Assembly: GCF_029227915.1 (NCBI RefSeq)
Contig: NC_079881.1
Location: 4,152,001 to 4,216,000, forward strand
Direction of reading: 5' to 3'
DNA from: Hydractinia symbiolongicarpus
Lineage: Eukaryota > Cnidaria > Hydrozoa > Anthoathecata > Hydractiniidae
Length of the DNA: 64,000 nt
The notes under the pieces are model-generated. The model made no database searches. It had not been told where the DNA came from and worked only from the letters and a program-made list of their open reading frames with translations. The translations under genes and the position numbers were made by a program. Numbering within the stretch: position 1 is the first letter of the stretch; each line of letters starts with the position of its first letter. This document shows, in pieces, positions 45,703 to 57,164 of the stretch.

Positions 45703-45852
45703 TGGACGGAATTAGTGTATAGGCGAAGCTGCTTTAAAATATGTCTGTAGTTCATAAAAAAGTACACAAATATACAAACGAAGGAACGAAAGAACGTGTT
45801 ATACTATTACACACCAGTATAAAACACACATTATAGTTAAAACATAGGTAAT

Positions 45853-47163
45853 TCACACCAGTACTTCTGGATGGATCAAGATATTCTTAAACAGATACAG
45901 AAAAAAAAGTAATAGTAAATTTACAATTACAAACAATGGCATCAATATACTTGCATATTTTATGAAGATTAAAGATAAAAATGCTCCAGAAATATTTCCA
46001 AACTGATTAAGCATTACTCGTATACTTTCCAAGTAACTTTGATGTTTCGACGATACAAGTTTCGCTAACACAACAACCATAAACAGCTCCTCGCCAAATT
46101 CAAATACAGTCAAAGAAGCAACATATAACACCAACATTCCAATTTTAAAATCGATTTCATGACCACCTTTAGCGAGAATATACTGGCAAATTGATGCGGT
46201 AATAATGGAAACCTGACTGGCAAGACCAATAAAATATACGACTAAATTTCCCATTTTGATCTTGATGCTTAGAATATACAGTAATATGTTGACGATTCCG
46301 TTAGCAGCAAAAGCACAAGAAACAGTTGCGTACGGCATCGATAATATATCCAACACAAGAATCGGGAGGCCCCGAAAGAAAGCAATATTGAGTAGACAGG
46401 AAAAAAATGAAATAAGAAACATTAACAAAATAACTTTTGAGCTTAGAGCATTTTTCAAAACCATCAGACCATTACTTCTTGTATCTTTCTGTTTACTAGT
46501 TTTTCCGATAGATATAGCTTCCTTCATGTCATATTCTCTTGATAGATCATGCGCAAAGCAAATAATAAAGAATTGCACGACGATTGTAAGGATCAGGAGA
46601 ATAACGCCTGATATGTTTCCATATGTAATATGCAGCTTACCAAACCAGATATTCAGTTTCGTAAAAGGAAAAACAACAATAGGGCCTGTCACAAAACCAA
46701 CAGCCGTCGTGCACACCAAGTACGGTAGTTTTCTTTGCAGTTGATTAGATGGAAACGATCTTGCCATTTCACCTATCATTAATGGCTTCGATACAATAAC
46801 TGCACCGTTTAGAAGTTTGCCCACAAAGGGAAACAATGGCGACCATGGCACAATATACATCATACTTCCCAACATGGCTACAAAGTTTATGATGATAATA
46901 ATCAGTTTTATGCGTCTTGTTTTGTCAGCATATCTTGCAACTACAGAAGAGAACAACATCGGTGGGATGTAAACTGCAATATTTATTAATCCATAATATA
47001 CGTCTGCGTTGTTAGTTTTTATAACTTTTGTTAGGTATATCCACAAAGTTGCCGTGTTTGCACTTTGTTCAATTCCTCTTAGAAAGTAAACTGACATATA
47101 TGCAAGGATTGTTGTTCTTCGCTTTTTCTTCCAAGCTTTCATATCAACACAATCGTTTAGCAT
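45853..47163 (-). CDS. MFS transporter, MFSD8/CLN7-like, single exon
   Basis: 436 codons, intact and intronless. The start is an ATG at 47163; the same context (GAAGCATG) precedes the start of the duplicate. The protein is almost all hydrophobic segments, as expected for an MFS carrier of about 11-12 membrane helices. VVARYADKTRRIKL after the second helix matches the MFS loop 2-3 motif (D-R/K-x-x-R). The opening RTTILAYMSVYFLRGIEQSA...TLWIYLTKV and the general layout resemble MFSD8-type proteins, which are lysosomal in vertebrates; substrate and location here are unknown. A hydrophilic central loop (KTSKQKDTRSNG) separates the two halves. The family assignment is by pattern and could be another MFS branch. 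A decayed second copy lies 11 kb away. Confidence 0.75.
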   Translation of the reverse strand: MLNDCVDMKAWKKKRRTTILAYMSVYFLRGIEQSANTATLWIYLTKVIKTNNADVYYGLINIAVYIPPMLFSSVVARYADKTRRIKLIIIIINFVAMLGSMMYIVPWSPLFPFVGKLLNGAVIVSKPLMIGEMARSFPSNQLQRKLPYLVCTTAVGFVTGPIVVFPFTKLNIWFGKLHITYGNISGVILLILTIVVQFFIICFAHDLSREYDMKEAISIGKTSKQKDTRSNGLMVLKNALSSKVILLMFLISFFSCLLNIAFFRGLPILVLDILSMPYATVSCAFAANGIVNILLYILSIKIKMGNLVVYFIGLASQVSIITASICQYILAKGGHEIDFKIGMLVLYVASLTVFEFGEELFMVVVLAKLVSSKHQSYLESIRVMLNQFGNISGAFLSLIFIKYASILMPLFVIVNLLLLFFLYLFKNILIHPEVLV

Positions 47164-50100
47164 GCTTCGTCCGTGCTAGTACTGGTGCTGTTTAAGTTTG
47201 AAAGCTTTTTTTCCGGTGGAATATTATTTAGTTTATAACTTATGTATATTAGCTAGCGTATAAAATATCTTGCTCAATTGAACAGTCCTGCTGAGTTTTG
47301 ATCAATAATAATACAGAATCAATTTTCCCGTAGTGAAGGATTCTGATTTTTGTTTTTAATGCAGGTTTTTTGTGTTTAATGCAAGCATTTAGAAAAGATT
47401 GAGTAAAACACGCATTTTTGATGTCTTTTGCTTGCTCCACGCAAATTCGTACGAAGAAAATGCTCGAAAATAATTAGCGCCAAAATTTTTTGTAGTACAA
47501 AATTTTAAACGTTTCTATTAGTAAATATTCAAAATGACCACAAATTTAAAATTGTAAAAATTTGTTTTTTAAAATTAACATTCATGAGTAATTTAAGTTT
47601 TATTATCAACCCATCACTGTCACTTTTGTTATTGTCAATGAAAGCTTTGTCTGTACCACACTCTTGTCTTCATTACTTTTCAGATATTCAGCTATAAGCT
47701 TAAATTTATTAATATCCGGGAAACAAAATTGCTTAAGTATTTGCACAGTGTGAAGAAATTTAAACGTTGTAAACTTTGATTTTCTTGGATTTTTAGCAAG
47801 ATGATGATGTAGTAGATGAAGTAGATATAACAAGACAGCTTTATAGCTGGGAATCTGTGGAACCAATGTTAAAACGGAACTGTTTTTTTTTTGTCATTTT
47901 AGGGCACAGAAGCTTATTTCTAACTATCGACGTATCGCAAGCAAATAAGAAACTCAATCCTCCCTTGCCTATTGCATTTGCAACAGGTGATGCTAGACTG
48001 ATTACTAAAAATCTTTTTTCATTACTTTTCACAAACACAAAACCGAAATATAATCCAATAAAATGATACACCAATTTTTTAGTAAATAAGGTTTCTAATA
48101 AAAGTTGAACCAGTAAAAGGATGTTTTAATAAATAAAATCCCTGCATCATAGCATCTACTTTATGCTAATAAAGTATATACAGCATCGATAAAACACTTT
48201 AAGGCATACACACTCATGTAACTTCAGATAAAATAAAATAGTAAACAAGCTACCTCTTTGGGTTAAGCAAACGAGATTGATTATAATACTGTATCACAAA
48301 AGCAGCCTCTATTTGAGCTTATCAAACTAATAAAAAAATTTTGCGGTTGTTTTACAGAGGAAAAACTAAACAGGCTGGCAAAATTGTAGAACCCTTCGGT
48401 TTAGTCACTGAGCAGAAAACGCAATAGTAATATGCGAATTTATTCAAACTAGTGGCCCAATTACAATTTTGTACCTGGGACACCTGAAAAAGGGATGAAA
48501 AGGAGATATATCATGGGCGAAAATCTGAAAATATCTGCGATAGTCAACCCTTGTTTCATGGGTTGAAAGGTAGTCCAATAGAACGCCCTTTCAAACATGG
48601 TCTGCAGAAAATTTCTACAAATCTAAACAATTTCAGACTAGTTTCATTGTGATTCCTGTTGCATATACTCCCAAATCTTTTGCGCAAATCGACAGGCTAA
48701 ATAAAAATGCGATAAACCGTAGACCAACCATTCTATTAGAAACTTTAATTTGGAGTAAAGTCATCTTTTCGTCTTGAAATTAAAATCTCATTTTTGCTTG
48801 TAGATTAATTTACAACATACATCAGTGAAAAAATGCTACTAGCCTAACAATTTTTCTAACCATAGCTTAACCAGTCAGAGAGAACTGATAATTAGCCTGT
48901 AAAGGATAGTTAGCCATTACAGGATAATTATGCGGTATAAACCTACAGTAAAATAAGCTACTTGTTTAAATGTCCATACTTTTCTTCGATATTGATCTTC
49001 TGATAGTCATCTACCTAGTTCCATAGCATGTTATGCTTCAATAAAAAATTAAAAAAGAACAAGAAACGACTGCGCATAAAATATATTCATTTTTAAACTG
49101 ATGCTTGCTAATTCATTGTAAAAAAACCAACTTTGCTGGCACTGCATGACCTCAGCTTTATCATAACAAATACGACGGCTGTTACTGTATAATTATCCGT
49201 ATATATATACATATATATAGTATATATATAATTAGCTTATTCAATTTATAAATGCTCTTGAAAACGACAATGCTGAGTTTATGGAAAGACATTGAAAAGA
49301 TGTAGCCATGCGTGAAAAAGATGGGGAAGGCGTACACTATATACAATATCGACATATTAAAGAAAATTGTGGAAATTTAAGCAAAAAAGATCTCCATATT
49401 ATATATATATCTCCATATTTATATATATATCTCCGTATTATAGCCGTAAAAGCGTCGATTAACTATTTCGTTAAAGGCTAATTACCAGTTCTTCCTGACT
49501 GTTAACTTTCTTCTTCTATGTAATCTGCATTTTATTATTTGTCGATTCTTCAGATTTTATATGTATAAAATCGTAGAAATACCGTTAAATCGTAAACATT
49601 AAAACTCGTTTATACAACTAGGATAAAGTATTTTATTCTGTTGCTGTGAAGCTAACACAGTAAATTATAATGTATGAAAAGATATCTTTATTAGAATATA
49701 AAAGTATGGAAAATATGCAAAGTATTTACAAGATAAGAAGATCAAAACGAGATCTTTTTCAAACCTCAACTATGCAACTTTTAAAATAGCGGATTAAACG
49801 CCAATTTTACTAACCGCGTCCGAGATACGCATATTTTTAATTAAATTGCAGAAAATCAGAATTTTTTGCGAGCTAATAGCCGAAACTGGAAGCTGTGTGT
49901 TGCACAGATAACTAGCCTTAGTGTATCAACGGATCATTCTTGACGTTATTAAAGTTTAAGTAGTGAATTGTTGTTCATTGTTCTTCAGCCTAAGTAGATT
50001 TTTAACCTATTACTATGAGATTAGTCTAATCAAATTGTTTCTCTATTAATAGCCGTTCGTTTATGCTACGGATACACGGAATGCAATATCCAATTTAATA

Positions 50101-50222
50101 TTTATTTTGCGTGTTTTTAAAAAGTCTCTATTGAAGTAGTAAATTTTAGTAGGTATTTTTAGGGACCATGGCTAGCGCAGATTAATTTCATATCGGATGC
50201 ACACAATAACGATCCTAGAATC

Positions 50223-50250
50223 CCCGTGGATTCCTTCACAGGCTAACGAA
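50223..50250 (+). mobile_element. Degraded Helitron-like 3' end
   Basis: CCCGTGGATTCCTTCACAGG followed by CTAACGA matches the terminus at 54192-54218 with the hairpin partly broken and the final CTAG lost. Confidence 0.45.
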
Positions 50251-50344
50251 TAATCTCATGATAATAAACTAATTACAAGCTCGTGAGCTTGTTACATGCT
50301 CGTGAGCTTGTATTAAAACGCAAATGTGTCCTACAAGAATGGAA

Positions 50345-50410
50345 ATTTTTGCCTCTCTGAGCACCGACACGGGAGTCGTCGTGTGTTCGAATCTCATCTT
50401 GGTAACTATT
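50345..50410 (+). mobile_element. tRNA-like B-box fragment
   Basis: GTTCGAATC at 50385-50393 is a good B box, followed by a T-rich stretch that could end a pol III transcript. No A box or cloverleaf is evident, so it is read as a SINE scrap rather than a tRNA gene. Confidence 0.3.
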
Positions 50411-52631
50411 TTTACTTTTTTTTTCTTTTTTCTTTTTTAAAAAGATAAGCGCTTAAAACACTTGTTTAACTAACTAGTAAATAAAGGTTTTCCACCAAAC
50501 TTTTTAAAAGTGAATGTAGGCAGAATTAACTGAATTAATGAATTTCGCAAATTTTGGGGTTTGTGGGTTTGTGGTCTTTCTTCTTCCTGTCAGTCGGTTC
50601 ACCCAAGACGGACCCATCGAAAATTAAAAGTTCGAGGAATTCTCCGTTCAGGAAGGTCTCACAAATCAATTTTGAAAAATAAGTGTGTAACAAATATTAT
50701 TGCGTATCTGAATAGTAAAATATGTCGTGTCTAACTTCGTAACAAAAATCCCAATTTGATAGACAGCTTTTTGTAAACTTTATTCGCGAAGTTGTTTGCG
50801 TATTTCATACGTCTTGTTCATTCTAAAATACGCATAGTGGATATGCTATATCTAATTTTTTAAACTTTTATTTTAATCATATTCACCAGAAAAATAATAG
50901 TCTGAAAGCTCGTGTCATAGCGCTTTGCACTCGGCAAATAAGTCGGGTTGTAAGATTTTTATAGTACACAGGCTACTTATTAGGGTACCAAATAAAAACG
51001 GAAAGAGTCTTTGCTGCAGGAATGCCACATATTCAATGCTTTTTCTGGAAAAAAACATTTCATTTCTTACCTATATTTATGATTACTCTTGCTAAAAAGG
51101 GCTACATATTGTTATTTCACCTATTGCCTTGACAAAATATAACATTTGCCAAAAAATATTCATCCTCAGCCATTGCATGGTGCAGCTAGCTGATCAAGAG
51201 TACTAGTCATATATAAGGAAAACATGCTCCATATTGTAACACCGGCTAAAGTAACATAGGATCTACAATGTACAAATTTAAGATAGGAAACAAAGGCTAC
51301 TTTGAATAGCCCCTTATATATAACTATATAATTAAAAAAGAATATTTTGGCATGTAGCTAGGTACAAGTTTACACGGTGTTTCGTTGTTATGCAAATTTG
51401 ACATCTTTTGTGAATTTTGCCTGAGTCTTTCTGCGTCCAACTGATTTCAGTCAAGTTGGCTAAAATGAAATTTCATTTCGATTTCAGAGCGTTCACTGAC
51501 TGCGGTTGACGGAAAATAGAGCATTGGCATGTGTGTAAAATTATTATGCAGGTGTACAAAATTATGGCAAAATTATGCATTTTGTACCTGTTCCATTCAC
51601 AACCAAAGACCTATTTCATTTATAAAAATGGCTTCTGCATTTGTATCTTTATAAAAATGTATACGGTGTACAAAATAGCTTATTGGCGTCCCAGAAAATA
51701 TCTACATTTTGACTCAATGTCATCAGATCATTCTAAAAGATACCAAATTTTTAAGACATCATTTCAATTTTTACGGAAATTATAGGAGTTAACTATAAGA
51801 AAAAGTTTGGTTTTTGATACACCTGCTATCAAAATTGCCAATAGCACTAATTAATTTTAAATTATTTTATAAAATTTTAATCAGTTTACCGCCATGTACC
51901 AATACTAAATGCAATCATTTCAGTATATTGTTTATCTAACGCAAGGTTTCAATCCAAGATAGTAAAGGAACAGTTTGCCTAACAGACACAAATTCATAAT
52001 CAAGAAAATCAATTATTTTAATTTTATGTCACAAGACAATATCGCAAGGGTACTATGCATAATAACAGTGCAGCGTCTTCGAATTTAAGAATCGAATATA
52101 TTTTAAAAGATTATAACGTAACAGATGTAAACATTGATTTAGGTTTGCTTACATTTGGTTATGTTTAGAATAACACCAACAACACTAAATTACAACATAA
52201 AAGTTGTGTGCATCAGACAAATTTTTATATTTAGGACAAACAATCCAGCTTGAGCATATTCCTGGGATGTTCTTATCTTCTGACCCATTGTTCAGATTGT
52301 GTTTAGATATAAGCGTCAGACTTATATAACTGTTTGAGATTTTATCATTGTATCAAATGTAATTGTTGACTAAAAAAATATTGTAAAGAAATATTTCCTA
52401 AAAATGACAAGAGAAGTAACATGTGTTGGTTTATCTACATTGTGAAACCATGTAAAATTTTATTAATTAACTTTCTATAGCAATTTTCATACGATTTTCC
52501 ATAACAAGTTTTATTAACACAAGCGATAATTTTAACAGAACCTTCTTTAGGAAAAATTCATTTGTAATAACGCTTAAATATACTTAAAGTTAAAGAGAGT
52601 ATATTTATTATGCGAGTTATTCTCTCGCTCG

Positions 52632-54222
52632 TCTCTATAATAATAGCCGTCGTCTGTCTGTCTCTGCGCAACATGGTGGAGCAAGTAGCGAGACCCGACG
52701 AAAATCCCCGCGGCCCTGCAGCTTTATTTCGAATCCCGGGCAGACCCCGTTTTTTTACCGGCCCTGCTTTGCCGCTCACGCGTAATAAACCAATCACGAG
52801 GCTCCATTTTCAATAATGACCAATCCAAGTGCTTTGCGGCCTCAACATGCCGACGGGAGGAAACATGCTACCCCTACGAAGGCCATTGTAGTTTGGAACT
52901 GACGGTGTGAAGTTTGTAGGTGTCCTTTCAATCCTCCTTATTTCTTCTGGATACTTCTTATCCTATACGATTATTTATTTTGTTTTCACATGTTAAGGTG
53001 AATATTTCATCACGTTTTCTAGCTACGTATAAATCTTAAACAAACCAATTTTAAGTTTTTGGCTAGCTACCAAACGTAGATTTTGAGGCAGCTAGCTATA
53101 GCTATCTTTATTTATTCCTATTCTTTTAAAGTTTTTATTCAGTTTGGTATATTGTTCTTTATTTTTATGTTGAAGTTGAGTCTACCTAGCTACCTCCTTT
53201 AGCTACCTCTGGCTAAAAAGTGAAGGTAGCCAAATGCAGTTTGGCTGCTAGTGAAAGTAGTCAAATGGAGTTTTGCTGCAACACAATTCTTAACAATCCT
53301 TATGCTAAGCTCAATGCAGTTGGCAGCGACCACTTTTATTACTGTTTTAAAAACTTAAACAGAACCGGGCTGATCTCTCTTAACTCCGAAGCGATAAGGA
53401 CTTTTGGAAAATAATAGTACCCCTATGCTCATGTATAACACGAAGATTTTGAAGGCTAGCTAGCTAGAGCCTTACTTATTACTAATCTGTATGGTCTAAG
53501 AGCTTTTTATCCTACCCAACATTTATTTTTATGTTGAGGCTATCTTTGGCTAAAGAGTGAGAGCATAAAGATAAAAATGCAGTTTGGTTACAACAATATT
53601 CTTAAGCGATAATTCTTATGCTAAATGCAGTTAACTAGGTAGCCAGCATCTTTTATTATTTTCCTGAAACTTTTTCTGCAAATTAAATGGCTGAGCAATT
53701 GCTTAAACCGAAGTTGCAATGAAGTTTTTTTGGAAAAGGGTACTTCTATACGCCTGTTGAACTCTGTTTAACTGTACTAAGCGGTTAGCCCGGTTTTAAG
53801 CACGTTTTTTGTAAAACCTGTACTAATTTTTAAACTTTCTCGAGTATCACGTCTGTACGGATAGACAACACTGTTTACCTGAACTAACTGCTCAGCCCTG
53901 TGTTAGTAATGGACTTTTTCTTGTGCTTTAGCTAATTTAAACAGAGTCTGCGAGAAAGTTTTTTTCAAAAGGGTATTAACCCTATACGTCTGTGCAGCAC
54001 CGTTTAACTGTACTAAGCGCTCAGCTCGGTGTCACGATTAATTTTTTAACTTTAACAAAAACTTATTCCGCAAAATAAAATGATATTTGCCATAACACGG
54101 AAACACGAAATTTTCAAAATGCGCGTCAATACCAAATGCGATATATTTCTGTCCACTTTGTTGAAATGGGATAATTTAAAGGACGGGCGACCCCGTGGAT
54201 TTTTCCACGGGCTAACGACTAG
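52632..54222 (+). mobile_element. Non-autonomous Helitron-like element
   Basis: The left end TCTCTATAATAATAGCCGTC resembles the TC-starting sequence that follows the CTAG at 54219-54222. The right end has an 8-bp hairpin, CCCGTGGA/TCCACGGG at 54192-54211 with a TTTT loop, then CTAACGA and CTAG, the order expected of a Helitron 3' terminus. There is no Rep/helicase frame. The interior holds imperfect repeats, including GTTTAACTGTACTAAGCG (twice, near 53769 and 54002) and AAATGCAGTTTGG (near 53230 and 53576). The left boundary is less certain than the right. Confidence 0.55.
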
Positions 54223-54320
54223 TCTATATTATAATGCCCGTAAACGTCTGTTTGTCACGCAAAAATGGTACCACAAGTAGCTAGTCCCACGCAATGCGGT
54301 ATAGAAAGGATGGGTGAAGC
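54223..54320 (+). mobile_element. Second Helitron-like 5' end, head-to-tail
   Basis: TCTATATTATAATGCCCGTA starts immediately after the CTAG of the previous element and parallels the start at 52632 (TCTATAATAATAGCCGTC). The element appears truncated; no matching 3' end is seen downstream. Confidence 0.45.
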
Positions 54321-54665
54321 TAGTTTAGTAATTTTACTAGCACCATGGTATGTTTCTTTATCTGAAATCAAGGAACTTTTTCAAAGGCAACACAATCAGA
54401 GCTTCCTCTTTGAATCATGCTTCGCCCCTCTTCTATAAAGTTTTAATTTAACAATTTTAATCCAATTATTAAGTACATATTAAAATAACTTTTGTGCGCA
54501 CGAACACAGGCGCTAATTCCTGTTGCCTTTCTTTTTTGCGGTACATTGTTTAATAAGAAGTGTACTTGTATAAGTGTTATTACGGTTAAGCAGATTTAGA
54601 AGAGTTTAATAAAAAAAAAATAGATGATTGTTAAGGGTTAAGTCTTGGTACACCGTTCTGCACAT

Positions 54666-56514
54666 CTAGTTTAGACAGATAGAAAAGGTAAATAAAACGG
54701 TACGGATGTCTGCCATTCGGAACAGGATGCCTTGTTGTTTAAAAAAATCAACACCAGGTGTAATACCAAAAACAGTTGCTCCACATTTTTTAATTTGCGC
54801 CTTGTTCAGCACATACGTCATCGAAGCGACTGGGATACTCACCGCATCATTCAAGATTTCTATATCATTATCATAGTACTGAAGGCTTGTCTTGTCTACT
54901 AGGCTAGATTCTACTCACGTAACCAGTCCATCATAGTGACACCACCTTGCTTGTAAAACTCTGCACAAAATGCTTCGTAGCCCCGCAGCAGATAGCGCAC
55001 GCTTTCGTTTAAAACTGTTGTAGGAGCACTCGCTGCAACAAGCGCGACGTCGTTCGGCTTGTCATAATCCGTAAACCACTCGTACGGAAACACTAGATTC
55101 TCTAATTTACATTCTAAAAACTTGAACCATCTGTCATACTTCACCACTGGCGCCAGAAAGGTTTAAATATCTAGGACTTAAAACTTTGAAGTTGTCAGGA
55201 ATATGTACTCATTAGCCTTCTTTACAACCGCAATCGTTTCAATTTCGTCTTGAGGGATTTGCTCGACAAGATACCAATTAATCATATTGATGTTGTACTT
55301 GCCACTGTTAGAGCCAGTCACGGCTACCTGATTCACCCCCTATCCCATGCAATTTGTTTATAACCAAAAGCATGTCAAAGTTCTTAGGCCTGGGGTACGT
55401 TCTGTCTACGTCTTCTACGATGAGGGCCTGTCCTATTTCCTGCTCTTGAACGAATCGTTTATCCCAGACTTTGGGATGCTCGTACTCTATGAACTTTGCT
55501 TTTCCGTTCAAACAATCGTGGATACCGACGCTCATTAGTACGTGCTTTGATATATACGTAGGTCTGGTGTTGGTTTATGGGTAGCAGAAGAGTTTCAGAG
55601 TCAAAAACGATGTACTGAGTACATGGTGCGAACTGTTTTCTGAAATATCGTTTCGCTTTGGGTGAATTCTCACAATACCAAACCGTGACAAGGTTTCGTA
55701 TGTCTTTTTCTTTTTTATTTGTCTTCTCGTAACGGTATGTGTTGTCTTCAGGTTAATATGGGCATCCGTGCCACTTTCAACTGCGATATTCGTAAACAGT
55801 CGCTGTGGTAGGCTCATGCCCTTCTGCTTTAAGTTCTTTTTTTTCTACCTGACCACGTAGTGTGTAGTATATGTGTCTGAAATATACACTAACAATTGTG
55901 CTTCAGAGCAAGTAAAGTTATCTCCGTAAAGCATCTTCTCTAACCTGTTGGGCATACGTTCTACCTTCTGACCTTTGCAGATGATTGTCGTCTTGTCACC
56001 CTCACATTCATTCTTCTTGTGTCTTGTCAGGCGGCAGGCGTTTATAGATAGTTGACAAAAGTTATCACACTCCAGTGTCTTCGTAAGAACCTCCATCTTC
56101 TTGATGTAAAAGCAGTGTCCGTCCATTATTTCTTTATGAAGTCCCTCCATGCATTGGTTTTTGCCATAGACAAGTCGTTAGGGTGCTGTTTCGCTGTTTG
56201 TCTCAAGCTCATAGACTTTGATGTTTTGTGATGTGTTTTACGGCCTGTTTCCTACCTCCAGGACAGACAACGGCAAGGCATCGCCACATACACAAATTGC
56301 TGGTTCTTTTATCTCTGTTGCCAAAGTTGTAAATACATTGCTTCTTCCGAAACCAGTCCGAAAGAGGTCTGCACTCCAGCAATGGCTTCCATGTGTTTAT
56401 GATCTTGATCCGACATTCCGGAAGACTAACTTCCCTTCCCATCTTGAGATCTCGATGGTTCTTTCTGTATGCTGTACTACAAAACCGTAAATCTGAGATA
56501 ACCACGAGCTGCAT
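54666..56514 (-). pseudogene. Broken family B DNA polymerase (protein-primed type) relic
   Basis: Collinear pieces on the minus strand in at least two frames: 56514-56209, 56150-55845, 55535-55308, 55147-54911 and 54854-54666. Recognisable phrases are NLCMWRCLAVVC, TGSNSGKYNINMINWYL (the exonuclease N-x-x-Y-D region, with the Asp replaced by Asn), FPYEWFTDYDKPNDV, GVTMMDWLRE and NDAVSIPVASMTYVLNK. They fit the N-terminal/exonuclease half of the polymerases carried by Maverick/Polinton-like elements and related animal DNA viruses. The palm domain is absent downstream. Stops and frameshifts are many, so it is an old dead copy. Whether it came from a transposon or a virus cannot be told. Confidence 0.6.
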
Positions 56515-57164
56515 CTTAAATTCTTATATAAATGCGCCGATTTTGATTCGAGAGTATTCCTTTGGTGTCTTTGGTTTTTCTATACGCTGAACTCCAAATA
56601 AATGCTGTATGTATTCTATTCCTTCAGGCTCCGCGGATATTTTTTTCTCGCAAAGAAGCAAGATTATTTGTAAAAGAAAAAATAATATTTACAAAGTATA
56701 TTCATTTATATGCCTTGTATGTCTTCAGCACCATAATAGTTCTCCTGTGCTTCAGTTTCAGTTTCGTCGAGCAGTGTTGTTCCAGAGCGATTTGTTAATT
56801 TGCTCTATCGTAATAAAAAGTAACAGTATCTCGCACAAGTCGATCAGGAAAAGCGTTACATGTAGCTGCTACGAGCGCTAATGCAGCGATATAGATTTTC
56901 GACAGAGAATTTCTGGGCCAAACCCTCTCTTTTTAGTAGTCAGCATGGATGATTTCACTAGTATTCGAGGAGGTATAGCGACGTGTAAAGCGGGATTTGA
57001 TCAATGCGTAGCTCATTGATGCAATAGCTAACACTGATGACGTCAAATAATGTTAAGGAGCCACTGGAAGCAAAGAGTTGCACGGCGTTTATTGCCTCTG
57101 TACTTTGAATGACTACCTACTATGAGGAAAAGAGCGAATCATGTGACATCATTCAACCGTACTA
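56515..57164. other. Flank of the polymerase relic, nothing recognised
   Basis: Short overlapping frames at 56562-56881 (plus) are hydrophobic but match no family I know. No gene is supported. Confidence 0.4.

Larger units (their letters stand above)
45066..47870. repeat. Segmental duplication, copy A
   Basis: The sequence from CTGTTTTTCTATGACGGGGT near 45069 up to about 47870 is matched by about 57170-59930, including the transporter frame and parts of both flanks. Similarity is high over the reading frame and falls off in the upstream flank. Confidence 0.75.
47871..52631. other. Gene-poor region with transposon scraps
   Basis: Frames at 47841-48074 (minus) and 51531-51785 (plus) show no domain. 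(TA)n-type repeats lie at 49198-49230, and a triplicated ATATATATATCTCC unit lies at about 49400-49436. A degraded Helitron-like 3' end (50223-50250) and a B-box-like scrap (50385-50393) are listed separately. The palindrome ACAAGCTCGTGAGCTTGT lies near 50276. Confidence 0.45.

Noticed and set aside
46256-46744. 162-codon plus frame
   Set aside because: Antisense to the transporter; the same shadow recurs in the duplicate at 58270-58770.
52610-52816. GC-rich 68-codon plus frame
   Set aside because: Lies within the 5' part of the Helitron-like element, with no domain.
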